A stretch of DNA of 64,000 bases from Sindora glabra (lineage: Eukaryota > Streptophyta > Magnoliopsida > Fabales > Fabaceae), in NCBI GenBank assembly GCA_020226215.1, contig CM035234.1, forward strand, positions 16,768,713-16,832,712. The letters are read 5' to 3'. The position numbers and the translations under genes are program-made. Under the pieces are notes generated by a model, which was not told the DNA's origin, ran no database searches, and was given only the letters and a program-made list of their open reading frames with translations. Position 1 is the stretch's first letter, and each line of letters begins with the position of its first letter. This document shows, piece after piece, positions 12,660 to 25,217 of this stretch.

Positions 12660-14877
12660 TTCGGCGCTCGAAACTTTGAACTGTAACAACAGAGCATCAC
12701 TCAGCTCTGCTCGTCATCATCATTCCAGGGGGGGGGGGGATTGGCGTACCTTTATCCTTTTTCGGGATTCCATTTCAATGAAAAAGAAGCCAAGCCTTGC
12801 AAAGGTAGTTCTGCTGCTGATCGCACTAGAGGGAAGTACGTATTTTTGTTTCATTCTTTCCTTGATATGGCTGTAGTAACTTTGTTTGGTTGCTGATAAA
12901 ATCAGCGGAAAAAGCAAGAAGAAAACGTTTCTTTCTTCTTCTTCTTCTTGGTATCAGTTTTCCTACTAGGAATTGTCAAGAATTGCTTAACGTCGTTGTA
13001 TTAGAAGCGTAGCTCTAAATGAATTTACTACAGTTAAAGCCATATATTTGATGTTATCGTTGAGATTTGATGTCGTAGTTTTATGGAATTGAAAGTTTTG
13101 TCTTGCCATTTATATCTCATATATTTTATTTGCTTTTCCTGAATTACAATGCCACTCTTGTTTGGTTGTTGAGAAAATCAGTGAAAAAATAAAAAAGAAA
13201 ACTTGTTTCCTCTTCTTTTTTCAGTTTTCTAATTAGGAATTGTCGTGCATTGCTTTAACATGGTTGTACTGAAGTGTTGTTCTGAATGAATTTACTGCAT
13301 CTAAACCATACATTTCATGTTGCTTGGTTGCTGAGAAGATCATAGGATAAAGCAGATGTCTTGACTTTTTACTTTCCATTTGAAACTTTCAGGCGCTGGT
13401 TTGACCTTCTTTTTGCATTCTTGGCCAAGGAGGAGAGTTGTATTCTGAATCTTCTTCTTATCTTGGCATTGATGTCTCTGCCTCCACGTCTAGTATTTAT
13501 TGTGTTCTTTCCCTCAAATGATTAGCAACTTCTTGTTTCGCTTCTGAGAAAATCAATTAACAGAAGCAAAAGCTTTTTCTTCCAAATTTGGAATTTTCAA
13601 CAACTGCTTTAACTAAATTATATTCTTTGACCAAAAACAGCTAATTGAAAATAAAGAGGCTTGAAATTAGAAAATGCCTTCAAACTTTCTTCTCTTATCA
13701 ATCAGGATTGAAACTTATCTAGTATCTATGAACTTTCATCTATCAACGTGAGTTTTCTATACTATCATCTTACAGTAGCATGATATTTTTTGTTTTAATT
13801 TCACAGCTACGACAGAGATAGCACCAGGGAAAGCGTTAATGGAGTATTAGTGGCCAGTATTTATTATTATTACAGGAATTATCCTTTTTTTTTGTAATAC
13901 TGTTTGTCATATGAATGAAGCCCGGTGATAGCAGAATTGTTTTGAAAAGATGAGATGACGCCATCAAAATACCGGGCAGAAAGAAGGTTGTTCTAACCTC
14001 ATTCTTTTGCGAAGCGAAGACCCTGAAATCACCTATTACAAACTCCCAGAGGGTCGACTAGAGCCTGGAGAACTTAGTAAAATGCATTCCTCTGTGTCTT
14101 TCTCACACATACTGAAACTCGGATAGGCATCTGACAGTTTGCTTTAGCTGATGCATTGGCTAATTATTCCGGCAATCGATGATCTCAAGAGGAGGTTGAC
14201 GAGCAAGCTGGCTTTATCTGAAGATGAACCTGATTGACAGGTTCATAACTTAATTTTCAATGCATTTCTGGCATCCATTTTACTCTTTCTTCAAATGCAC
14301 ATCTTCAAGGAAACATTATAATCTAGCACAGAACTTCATGGAGGGAGTATTAGGCCCAATTTTTATGAGTACAAGTACCATGTTTTTTACAATTTGACCC
14401 AAGAAGAGCTATTCTAATTAATGATTTCATTTTGTAACAGATCAGTGATTGTATTGCCAACTGGTGGAAACCTGACTTTGACGGCATGTTTTCCCCAAAT
14501 TCTTTCCCCAAATTCCCTTGCTTCAGTACCAAAGGCACGTATTGTTTGTGAAAGTAGTGGAGAATGTTACTTAACTTGTTTCATTAGGGGTTGACTGACA
14601 TGAAAAGCTTTCTTATGTTTCTGGAGCACAAAATGGTTTTCATTGTTCATTTGTCTGAACGGATGGATATTGCAGTACAAGTTGGTGGCTATGCCCTTTG
14701 CTGGTATACTCGATAGTACTGAGGTAATATATAAAGAGTCCAATGGGTTTGCAAGCATTACCATGAAATCCTGTGTTGCCTTTTTCCCTTTTTTTCCTTT
14801 CCCAGATATCTGGAGAAGTGATATCAGCAATCCCAAAGCAGCAATCCAAATTTCAGTTCCAGTGTCACGAAGATTGA
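12660..14877 (+). pseudogene. Possible decayed or noncoding multi-exon transcript, unrecognised
   Basis: A GC-richer leader-like start (12660-12835, including a run of 12 G at 12728) is followed by exon-like segments with good splice signals. These are about 13974-14079, 14148-14240, 14441-14538, 14676-14723 (TATTGCAG / GAG|GTAATA) and 14806-14877. Some reading frames look protein-like. Examples are EDPEITYYKLPEGRLEPGEL, DDLKRRLTSKLALSEDEPD, and YKLVAMPFAGILDSTE joined in phase to ISGEVISAIPKQQSKFQFQ. However, the 14148-14240 segment has a stop in every frame, and no single frame runs through all segments. I do not recognise the family. It could be a pseudogene, a long noncoding RNA, or a gene whose splicing I have misread. 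Confidence 0.35.
12881..13620 (+). repeat. Diverged tandem copies of a leader/intron segment
   Basis: The block begins with a TTTGGTTGCTGAGAAAATCA-like motif followed by A-rich sequence, then a TAGGAATTGTC...ATTGCTTTAAC motif. It recurs at 12881, 13158 and (more diverged) 13533, with a partial copy at 13321. The first two copies share the second motif clearly, and the fourth keeps it as GGAATTTTC...CTGCTTTAAC. Spacing is 160-280 bp. The same opening motif occurs once in intron 1 of the thioesterase gene (20874), so this is an intron-type sequence that was amplified in place. Confidence 0.65.
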
Positions 14878-14949
14878 TGGTTGCTACGAGGGTCTGGAAT
14901 TCAAATCAGTCATGTATATTTGGGAGTACTTACAGATTTAGTCAATGAA

Positions 14950-15890
14950 GTTTTTACTGTAGAAATCGGATATTGGAATCTCAATTTACCAACTTGCTGA
15001 CGAAAACAAGGGTACCCCGATTGCAGATAACACATTTGACGACAACATAACTGCATGTGTTCTATTTTACCTTGCTTCTATTCTTCCCCCAATATTCATT
15101 TTTCCTAAACCATGGACAAGAAGCCACATATTTATATAAACTAATCCCAGGATCTTACTTAGTACTTTGAAAGGAGAGGACTGTTCCTTCTGGTATTATT
15201 CAATAGAAGAAAGATGGCAATTTACAGGTCTTTGCCATTATTCAATTGAAGGAACAACCTTAGTTATTCATCTAGCACTTCAATTCACAGGCCTTGGAAG
15301 GGATGGAATGGGGAAACCATTGTTTGGCTCTCAGGTAGTATTTCTTCGGAAGGGATAATATATAGTTTATTAGACGTTTTTATGTAAATATTTTAATTTT
15401 AATTTTTTGGGACTAAATAAAGTTGCTTTAAAAAAATTTATAGATTGTAAGGAAAATTTTCAAATTTGAAAAAATTCTATGACACTTTTACCCATAAATA
15501 ATTGTGAATGTCATCATTAATTATCTTTTATAGTAATCGTTTAAAAGATATTAGGAGAAGTACATCAATTATTTTAATTTGGGTTAGATCGATTATTCCT
15601 TAATGAAGAAAATTGTTAAATACAGCTATTTGTCAGCTGAAATATAACAATATTAATTATTAATTGAGCCAATTTTTAAGCACTAATAATTATATGATTA
15701 TATCACACGTACTCTTAAAGTTGAAAAATAATTCATTTTTTGAGCCGTTTCGAAGTTGGTCATTGGGCCAACGACCACAATGCCATGGAGTTTGAACTTG
15801 ACGGTTTCTGTTTGGCCTGGTTGGCCTAAGAGTCCGATATTTAGCATAATTCATACTTTTGGTCCAAATAAAATTTGATATTCCTTATAT
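14950..15890. other. Intergenic, no gene seen
   Basis: 14950-15360 keeps a mixed composition and may be the 3' end of the preceding transcript-like locus. It includes a repeated word pair, ATTATTCAATAGAAG / ATTATTCAATTGAAG, at about 15195 and 15237. After 15360 the DNA is AT-rich with no coding signal. Confidence 0.4.
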
Positions 15891-15894
15891 ATTT

Positions 15895-16650
15895 TAGCTT
15901 TATTTGACAATTAATTAATAATTATAACAGTTAATTGATTCAATTAATTGTTTAACTGATGGTTAATTGTATTAGTTAATTTAACTAATTAATTGTATTA
16001 GTTATTTGAATAAAAATATTTAATAGAATTAATTATTTATAATTAATTATTTATATATAAAATGATATATAAGTATATTTTATGAACTATTTAATTATTT
16101 ACTTCCCATATAAATTAAATAATTTTTTAAAAATAAATTGCAAAAATAAATTATAACTATATTTCATTTATTATCTAAACTTTATATAATATACATTAAT
16201 AATATTAAATATATAAATTTATTAATTATAATATTAAAATTATTTAACATTACTCATAATTTAATAGGAGGAGAATAAATTATATAATTATAATTTATAT
16301 TATAATAATTTTTAATTTTTGTGATTTTTTATTTTTTATAAACAATTAAAATCATTTTATAAAATAAATGAATAAGGTGGAGAACCTGCTCAGAAGACCT
16401 GCTTATTCACCGGCAGTCTAACATGAGAAATGGGAATTAGTCAAAGGGATAATATTACATTATTTGTAAAACAGTTGAACAAAAATACTAGGTCCTTCAA
16501 TATTTTTGTTTTGGTTATTAAAAGAGTTATAAGTTATTTTGAATAACTAATCATCAAATATAAAAAATATTTTATTTAATGAATCAATTAGTTAAAATTT
16601 AGTCAAACAGTTAAAAGCAATGTAAAAAAGTATTTTCCAAACAAAGGCGT
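15895..16650. mobile_element. AT-rich MITE, family A copy 1
   Basis: The element starts near TTTATTTGAC and ends near TTTTCCAAACAAAGG, whose complement (TTTGTTTGG) resembles the start. The inside is rich in TTAATTGATTCAATTAATTG-like words. A closely similar sequence in the same orientation lies at 43845-44690, which supports a repeat family. The borders are approximate. Confidence 0.5.
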
Positions 16651-18240
16651 TATCTTCTATTGCTGAATTTAATTTTTGAATTCTTATTATACGGGTGCTT
16701 CCGGTAATCAACCATGCTTCTACTATTAACAAAAGTTAGACACAGTCACACAGCTCATGCGAAGATTGTTATTTACAAAACTCTTAAAGCATTAAGATTG
16801 AAAATATGGATTATGGTCGTCGATTGGAGCTACTGTTTTCGAGTCCAGAGAAGCATACGCATCAGCCATAAATGCTATCCATATACATAGCTTACTCATT
16901 CTTTTACAAGTAAAATGAGTCCATCTAATATTTTAAATAAAAGTGACGATTTTAATCTTAAGGTGCTGACCACATAATCACTTTATCATAGAGATAATTT
17001 TATCTTTAAATAATAATTTATTTATATAATTTTATCTCTTTATATAAATAATTTTATCCTTAAAAATATGATTGGTAAATAAAATTATATATATAGATTA
17101 TTATTTGAAAATAAAATTATAAATTTATATAATTTAAAAATAATTTTTACCATCATCGGAGTTGTAAACTCACGGAGATTCGGGAGTACTTTATTATGTT
17201 ACTCTCTCCAACTTTAATTTATATATGTTTTACCCTAAAACTTGGAAAAAATAAAAAATTTAAATTTAATTTATTTTTAGTGTAAATTAATTTTATATTA
17301 TCATTTACTAATATCCTACCATTAATATACTATCATATCAATTAATATATTATTATAATAATAAAATTACTAAAAATATTTTATTATTATTTAAAAATTT
17401 TTAATGATTATTACTTATTTAATAATGTATCTAATAATATAAAATGTTTTGCATTGATAATTAAATCAAAATTAATCTAAAAACAAATTGACCATTTCGA
17501 CTTAAAAATTTAGTGATTTAATCCATTTCATAAGTTTTTGTTCGATCAATCTATGGGCGGTGGCAGTGATGGACTCAAGGGTCATGACCCAAATGCATGC
17601 GATAAATATAAGTGAAAATGTAAGTTATGTATTTTAATTTTGGGGTGATTGGATATTATCTTTTTTTATTTTAAAAATTTAAAAATTATTTTTTAAATTT
17701 TACAAAATGTTTATCATCTACTTAATTAATGAATTTAATAAATCATGTATTTTTTAAGAAATTTTTAAACAAACATCATAATTATAATATGTTGGCCTTT
17801 TCGATTATTTTTATATATAATAATTAATCAAAATTAAATTATATATAATTAAATATTTATTTATAAGGTGTGAAATTATATGCAGAAAATAACAAATGAA
17901 TCAATATTTTATAATGATATATTTTTATTTAAAACTTCATAAAAATAGCATAATTTGATGAAATTATTAATCTAATAGATAATGGGTATTATTTTCAAGT
18001 TTTGTAAACTTTAAAAAAGTGACTTTCAAGTTTTCAAAATTAAAGGAAATAAAATCCAACTATTTCAAAGTTGTGTCGCTAAATATAAGTAAATTTACGT
18101 AATAAAAATTAAAGGTTTAGCGAGTGAAATACTTAAAATTTGACCATTTAAATGTCTATGAGATAATTCAATGATAAAGTAAAGCACGATTTGATGTAAT
18201 TTTAATTGGTGTATAATTTTATATGATATTTTAATTTTAA
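16651..18240. other. AT-rich intergenic DNA, no gene seen
   Basis: Only short GC-richer patches break the A/T background. One is at 16690-16880, with no frame longer than about 22 codons. Another is at 17150-17215. A third at 17550-17600, GGGCGGTGGCAGTGATGGAC, resembles a degenerate transposon terminus. No supported gene is present. Confidence 0.4.
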
Positions 18241-19620
18241 CCTTTAAGAAATATATAATAATCGTAATTTGTTATTTTTATTTTTCACAATAAATCACTG
18301 CTATTTAATATGTCATCTCCAATGGAGATAAATTAATAATTTATTGTCCGAATAAGTCAAGCAATCCGAATTTTAATTTCGTGGATGCATTAAATAATTT
18401 ACTTTAAAATTTTATTATAATTGTAAAATTTAATATAGGACAGTATCATAATACAAGTAAATGCTAAAGATATAGATATTAGAACAATTAGCAACATTAT
18501 TATCATTAAATCTTGTTGAACATATTATACCATTTAATTTTTGGGACAAATAATAAAACATTATTGCTTAATAACTTTGCATTCATTAACCTAACTTAAA
18601 AAAATTAGTAACCATTAATTTTAATGTTAATTTAACATATATGACATTATTAATTTAATTTCCTGATTATATGCCTTGAAAAAGCATGTAAAAGCACTTT
18701 AAACTTATATGAAATAAAAATGGAATATAAAATTGTATTTGAAATGCAAATAAAAAATTATCAATAAATATAAGATTGTAAAACAAATTTATAAAATTAA
18801 GTACAATATATATAAAAAATTTTAAAATCAATTTTAAATTCAAATTTGTTATCTATAATACATATATATATATGTGTATATATATGTATTATTTTTTAGA
18901 TGTAATAAGTATTTGGCTCCATTTTGTATAAATAGTTAGTAAGTTAGTTGATAGTTAATAAATTAATTAATAGTTAATAAGTTAACTGATAGATGATAAT
19001 TAATAGTTAATAAGTTAGCTGGTTGTCTAAAAGTGTTTTTCAAAATTAGTCATTAAATTAGCTCAAATTGTAAAATATTGTAAAAGGATATATTAATAAA
19101 AATAAATATATAATTGAAATAATTTTTATTTATTTAAAAATTAAATTATATTAATAGAATTAAGAAGTTTAAAATAAAATATAATATTTAATAACTAATT
19201 AATTAATTATATTTTATAAATTTATATATTTATTTACTTACATAATTTTTATTTTATTATTATTTATAACAAATTTATAATTTATTAAAATATAATTAAT
19301 TATTTTTAATTATATTTTATGAAATTATTTATTTAATCACATGCATATTTTTATATATTTATAATTTAAAATTAAAATATAATTATGTTAAAGTTAAGTT
19401 AATTATATTTTAAGAAAAATATTTAGATTTATATTATAAAAAGTATGAGGTATAAATTGATAAAAAAATAAGAATAAATTTAAAAAGAATTTGAAAAGAT
19501 AATAATTTATAAACTATAAATTATTCTAAATAATTAGTGTGAGATGACATATTAAATAGCAGTGATTTATTGTGAAAAATAAATTTATGATAAATATTAA
19601 TTTTATTATTTATTTAAGGG
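18241..19620. mobile_element. Long-inverted-repeat element with perfect 43-bp arms
   Basis: Positions 18277-18319 and 19541-19583 are perfect inverted copies over 43 bp (core AATAAATCACTGCTATTTAA). Weaker inverted similarity extends outward to about 18241 and 19620, ending CCTTTAA / TTAAGGG. The interior, especially 18908-19540, contains the TTAACTGATAGTTAAT-type sequence also found at 51321-52195. No open reading frame is present, so the element is non-autonomous. I found no clear target duplication. Confidence 0.65.
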
Positions 19621-19679
19621 AATGATAAATATTAATTTTATGTTGATGGAACATAGTAGTTGGATAAGTATCAACCTCA

Positions 19680-20200
19680 ATCAGAAGCTCATATTTCAAG
19701 CTAATTTGTCTTGGGCTGGTACTTAGGCCATTATGACATGGCACCTGTTGAACTGGCGGAACAAGGAGAAGCATGACGAAGACTTCTTGAGACCAAGAAA
19801 TGCCATGGGTAGTATTTTAAGACATATTAAGGAAGTTGACAACAATTTATTTACTAAGTGTGTGGGATCCAACAGGTCCATGAAAATTCAAGTGAGCTGG
19901 ACTCCACCTTCTGATACCCAAGCAAAGTTAAACTCAGATGGTAATAGAAGAGACAGAATGACAGCTTGCGGAGGGATTTTGAGAGATTTTTCAGTTACAT
20001 AGATCTGTGGGTCTGCAAAACCTTTGGAAATTGTAACTCTTTTGAAGCGGGATGCTGAGGTATGATTTGTGGTCTTCAAGTAGCTTGGAACAGAGGCTAT
20101 ATGAAAATTCAGGTGAAAAGCGATTCAAAAGTTTTAATAGACTGCTTGAACTAATACCGAGAGTTCAAACATTACTTAATAAAAAAATTAAAATTTACTC
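19680..20200 (+). pseudogene. LINE-type RNase H domain relic
   Basis: The translation shows WHLLNWRNKEKHDEDFLRP, followed by VSWTPPSDTQAKLNSDGN and ACGGILRD. These match the end of plant LINE ORF2 proteins: the W..WKWRNK..F tail before an RNase H-like domain that opens W.PP....KLN.DG...ACGG.LRD. The frame then breaks with several stops (from 20000 on), where the Asp/Glu active-site region should continue. Only the 3' end of the element is present and no reverse transcriptase is seen upstream, as with a 5'-truncated insertion. It is not functional. Confidence 0.72.
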
Positions 20201-20627
20201 ATATATTTCGATAAGGAAATCCATGTATTGATTGAATAGATAGATACAGGATCAACCTCCTTTCGACCATCTATGAATTTGACAATCTTCCCAATGAATT
20301 ATCTTTTATAATTATTGCTGATATTATGAGGGTCCCTCTAACCCGTTTTATTAATATATTATAATGTTTTTTTTTTGGGTGATAGCCCTGTTAATTCATA
20401 AAAAAAAAGGTTAAAATAAGAAAAAATTTAATCACTTCAAAATTAAAAGAAATATTTTATATTTTTTTAAAAAATATTAATATATTTTATTTCGGAATTA
20501 GATAAAAACCATAAAATATGTGGGGTGGTACTTGCACAACGTTCTTTTTTTCAACGCTTGACTTGCCCAAAGAGCGGAAGGCACTGTCAGACCGAGGGAG
20601 CCATCCCTCCGGCATAAGAAGGCAGTG

Positions 20628-22813
20628 ATGGCAGCAAAGGCTTCATCTGAGTCCGATTCAATGAAAACTACGGAAGGAATGGATCCGCGCCTTTTTTATC
20701 AGGCCACAGATTTCCTTCGAAAGGTTGGGGTCGGTGGCCACGTTCCTCAAAGTTGCAACGCCAGTGCCTTCTACGCGAAATTCATCGGCAGATATCTCAA
20801 GGTCGATGAGATTGATCGGGGGCGAATCGTTTGCTCCCTCGTCGTCAAACCCCCACTTATGGTAAGCTCTGGTTCTGTTTGGTTGCTGAGAAAATTCGGA
20901 CGAAAACATCATGCTTATGCTTTGAAATGTTAGTTATAAATTGAAAATACTGATAAATTGCAAGATTATAATTAAAAATTGGAAATCGCCGCTGTTCGGC
21001 TGATTTAATTGGGTTAATAGAAACTTGATATGATAAGATTTTTTTTTTTTTTTCATTTTGCTGCATTAGATTTGTGGAGTAAATTGCTGGCTGCAATATC
21101 GGTTTAATTATTACTATGGATTTAATTTCATGTGCTTTACACTAACAATTAACTATGTGCTGTCATATGTTAGAAGCTCTGATATCATATATAATGAAAT
21201 TTTGATTTATGCAAAAATTTTTATGATGCATCGTTTTATACCAAGAGCATGAAAATTTTATTTTAATTTCATTTAGGTTAAGATTATCAGAACCATTTAA
21301 ATGTATGTCATTACTAAATCTATTTGATTTGAGTAAGCAACCTCATGCTTAATTAGTCACAAGTTTGCATAATGCGTAACCATACTCTGGTAAGTACTAA
21401 GAAAGTTTTCGCCTGATTTTTATATCTCCTCTGCAACTAAACTGATTATTTTCTTTTAGTGTTAGAAATCAGTATAGAACAAAAAGATAAATATGACATA
21501 ATTTTACAATTTTGTACTTCAGTGCTAATTTTCAGGATTGGAATTGCAGAATGCATGGCATTATCTGCACGGTGGGTCTCTTGGAGCAATAGCTGAGTTA
21601 GTCGCTACTGCTTGTGCTAGAACTGTTGTGAGAGAGCAAAACGATTTGTTTCTTGGGGAGATGAATCTTTCTTACCTTTCTGGCGCACCAGAGAATGTGA
21701 GTTTTGTGCATTGAATTTTGATTCTTCTATTCTTCTGTTGTCAATTGTCAATATTTGTCATTCATTGCATCGCATATTTGCTCAAATTGCAAATCCTTGG
21801 ATGAATTCTGTGGAATTCAACCCTTGAGAGTGGCTTTATATTTGATTGACTGCCCCTAGAAACATTTAATTCTAGCAGCCTTAACCCATGGGTTAGTTTA
21901 GTGGATAAAGTTCATTATCTTAGACTCCTATATCTTAAATTCACAATCTTAGGTTTCAATTTCGTTGTCAGTAACTTCAAGAGATTGACAATATGTAAAT
22001 AGCACTATAAACCTTCAGAGATTTTGGTGGCCTGCCTTAACCTAGAACAGATTAAACTATCTTATTCCTATGCTACCCTAGATTGCATTTAAAATAATAA
22101 TAATGAGAGAAAAAAAATTCTAGCCTAGATTGCATTTAAAATTTCAATGTTTATGTCCTGGCAGTTGGCAAAAGCATGTCACTTCATCTTTAAATGAGGG
22201 ATATCAGTTAACTGGAGTAGCAGAGTTCTAGCACGTCCTTAGATATTTTTTTGGGACCAGTGAGAGCTTATTGAATTTGCTTCAAAGCTGAAATGTGGGG
22301 CAAGAGAATGATGACTCTCAATAGATAAAAACACAATTCATTGTTCTTTAAGTAACTTACTATAGATTTGGGAAGGTGTCAACCATTGATTCCTGATCCA
22401 ATAAGTGGTTGATAAGTTTCTTCACCTTTTGCCAGTTGGTTCAAGTTCTACTTCTTCGGTAATACGTAGAATATATAGCTAACTTCTTAAAATATAAAAA
22501 GTTAATAATCTTCAAATCTTCAAAATTTAATAATCTTTTACTCTTATAATGAAAGTTGGATGTGTTGACCCTTGTTCAGTAGGCAATCTAATGTACTATG
22601 TTTGTGTTCATAGTCCATTTGCCAGCTAAAATAATCCTGTCAATGAATTCTCACTCTATACTTGTGCAGGCGGAACTGCAAGCTGATGCTTCTGTGGTGA
22701 AGAGAGGAAGAAATTTAACTGTAGTTGTAATTCAGTTTACATTGCAGAAAACTGGCAAGTTGATCTACACTGCTCGCGCTACCTTCTATAACATGCCGAC
22801 AGCTAAGTTATAA
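20628..22813 (+). CDS. Acyl-CoA thioesterase, hotdog fold (ACOT13/THEM2-like)
   Basis: This enzyme probably hydrolyses acyl-CoA thioesters to free acid and CoA; the substrate and compartment are unknown. Exons 20628-20861, 21550-21696 and 22670-22813 have GT..AG borders, all in phase 0, and give 174 aa, a normal size for a single hotdog domain. The ATG at 20628 is preferred; MDPRLF further on could be an alternative start. The domain spans about residues 25-170. The family loop is NAWHYLHGGSLGAIAELVAT (79-98), with His-Gly-Gly at 85-87. The position that is Asp in the mammalian enzyme appears to be Glu here, as I recall also from other plant members. GEMNLSYLSGAPENAEL and RGRNLTVVVIQF follow the family pattern. 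Intron 1 carries the TTTGGTTGCTGAGAAAAT motif and intron 2 a SINE-like insertion. A broken partial copy lies at 52200-53800. Confidence 0.93.
21885..22080 (+). mobile_element. tRNA-derived SINE-like insertion in thioesterase intron 2
   Basis: TAGTTTAGTGG at 21894-21904 fits a pol III A box, and GGTTTCAATTTCG at 21952-21964 a degenerate B box, at a spacing usual for tRNA-derived SINEs. The downstream part (GACAATATGTAAATAG...GTGGCCTGCC) recurs in the duplicate locus near 52230. Borders are approximate and no target duplication was identified. Confidence 0.5.
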
Positions 22814-24519
22814 GATTTATTTTTCCGTTGGACGAATTCTCCCTCAGCTCCCCCTGCAGCTTTATACAGTAACTGTTAGTGTATGTTTTTAACAGAGGCT
22901 TAGTATTATTCGTGTCAATAATAGATTTATAATGTTACAGTCTTGTTTATTATGCTCGTTTATGGTGCTTTTGTTTTCTACTTTATTGTAGTTTCTGTAA
23001 CAATATTATTAGACAGACCGTCATAATCTTCGACGTGTATATCATTACAAAATAAGTGAAAATAAAAACTAAATACTTGCAGAAATTTTCTCGGGACAAG
23101 TTTAAAAGCTACACAAATCTAAGTATTATTGAAACAAAAATTCTTAACATTTGCACAGAGTAAATATAGTATTTACTCTATAATTTATAAATTTAGTAAT
23201 TATGACTTCTTTCAAATTTCATAACTATTGTATTACTAAGATGAAGTTTAACAATTCATTTAAACATTTTCCGTTTAATTTAATATTGTAAATGAATGGA
23301 AAAGAGAATAATTATAATAAAAATAAAAATAAGGAATTAATATTTCTTGTTATAAAATTGTTATAAAGGAGAAATTAATTATAAATGAAGAATTAATTAT
23401 TGTGTTTATTTGAAGTATAATGTAATTGCTATGAGTTCAAGAGCACTTGAAGTATTACTACGGAGGACGCTATATTTCTTCCGAGAGTCGTTGTTAGAAA
23501 AGCAGGGAGGGGAGGGAAGGATGACAATAATAGCAATGCTTTAAGTGAGATCCGAAATTGAATTGGGAATATAAATTAAGAACTATGATATATATATATA
23601 TATATATATAAGGTAAATTTGTACAATTTAATTCAAGGCATATAAAATATTTGAAACACTCACTTTGGATGCATGTGACATTTTTGCCACAGTAATATGC
23701 GGAAGAATTAATGGGTGGTTTAACCGTTATATATTATATCCAATGATTCTTGTCCTTTTTAAATTTTAGTTGAATAATATATTTTTTAATTTGTTCCCAA
23801 AATGAACTTTTTTTTTTCCGCCAAAAGGAAAAACTTTCATATTATTTATCACGGAGAACAAGTCCATATTATAATCGTGAGAAATACACAGCAGCGTAAT
23901 AGAATACACAATATAAGTAAAGGCCAGATTCTTCAAATATAAGTGACAATCACAAATAAACTTCACAAAAAAAAAAAAAAACTCCTCCAACTACATAGAT
24001 TTAGTCTTCCACCCTCAGATCAGCTCAAGATCTTATAAATAAAATTTGAAAAATCTGCTCAGAGAAGTAGATCTGCATTGGCAGGAGTTTAAATGAAATT
24101 TTTTTGAGAAGAATCTAAATATCAGTGAACATGATACAAAATATTTGTATAAACTCCGTTTTGGAAGAACAAAATTTCATTGTGGAAAAGTAAAACCAAA
24201 ACAGAAGAAAAAAAAATTATACAAAGATTTAGATCTTAGTCTACGTGTGATAAAGGATCGCTCGCAAAGCAAGATCTATAACAAAACGAAGAAAATTGCA
24301 GAAGGACTTGCAGAGGAAGAAGACGAAGCAGAAACCAGTTAGAAGAATGAGTTAGATTGAAACTTTCTTGTTAACTTTTGAACGGGCCTAAATTTTTAAT
24401 AGGCTCCAAGTTGCGGGTTTTTAGTGGGTTCAGGTTTGGGCCCATACCTCATTGTCATGACCAGAGGTAGGCAACATTAGTCGAAAACTCAGGGCCAGAG
24501 TGAGGCTCTCACAATGCCA
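22814..24519. other. Thioesterase 3' UTR and AT-rich intergenic DNA
   Basis: 22814 to about 22960 looks like the 3' UTR. From there to about 23110 the sequence is also found at 53570-53790. The rest holds a (TA)12 run at 23587-23610, a GGGAGGGGAGGGAAGG-type purine patch at 23500-23520, and a Lys/Glu-rich 65-codon frame at 24145-24342. That frame resembles no protein I know and is probably chance. Confidence 0.45.
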
Positions 24520-24528
24520 TTCTTTAAA

Positions 24529-24990
24529 GGGAAAACTGCAAATAATTCCCTCAAATTATGGAGTTTTTGAATTTTGCCCCTTAAACTATGAAAATTTGAA
24601 TTTTATTTTTTGAAATAATATAAAACTTGAATTTTACTTTTACCGTTACTAAGTTAACGATTATAATATCTAACGACGGTTCTTTAACACTTAGCAATGG
24701 TTATAAACTGCCGGTAAGTGAAGAAAATTTCAAAAACAACAGAATTTAGTAACAATTTTTAACTGTTAGCAAATGAAATATGATAGTGACGGTTTAGCAG
24801 TGACGATTTTTAATCGTCGACAAATGAAATATGATAGTGACGGTTTTCTTAGCAGATTTCGTTAATTTAGTAACGGTGGAAGTAAAATTCAAGTTTTATA
24901 TAATTTCAGGAGATAAAATTTAAGTTTTCATAGTTCAAAGAGATAAAATTCAATTTATCCATAATTCAAGAGGTAATATAAATTTAACCC
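24529..24990. mobile_element. Long-TIR MITE with exact 9-bp target duplication (Mutator-like)
   Basis: The 462-bp element is flanked on both sides by TTCTTTAAA (24520-24528 and 24991-24999), an exact 9-bp duplication. Its ends are long inverted copies of about 130 bp. Both begin GGG, both contain GAATTTT..CTC/CCC..TTGAACTATGAAAA-like sequence, and both end near TACCGTTACTAA. The 9-bp duplication and long arms are typical of Mutator-like elements. Inside, GCAAATGAAATATGATAGTG and CAAATGAAATATGATAGTG form a direct repeat about 50 bp apart. No coding sequence. Confidence 0.86.
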
Positions 24991-25217
24991 TTCTTTAAAA
25001 TACAACAAACTTTTATTGCTAATGACTAATTGTCTTTACACAAATATTTTTTTTTTGGGCGATACCTTAATGGTGCATAATCACTCAATGTTATTTCTAA
25101 GCACTTTATTTCTTGTTATTTTTGAGATTTGAACTTAAGATCATGAATTTGTTTATGCAAATAGAACATTCTAATTTCAATAATTTGTTTCCTTTTCTTT
25201 AAAATTCATTAATATTT

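Noticed and set aside
24145..24342. Lys/Glu-rich 65-codon frame as a gene
   Set aside because: A-rich DNA easily yields Lys-rich frames; there is no upstream signal, splice structure or known domain.
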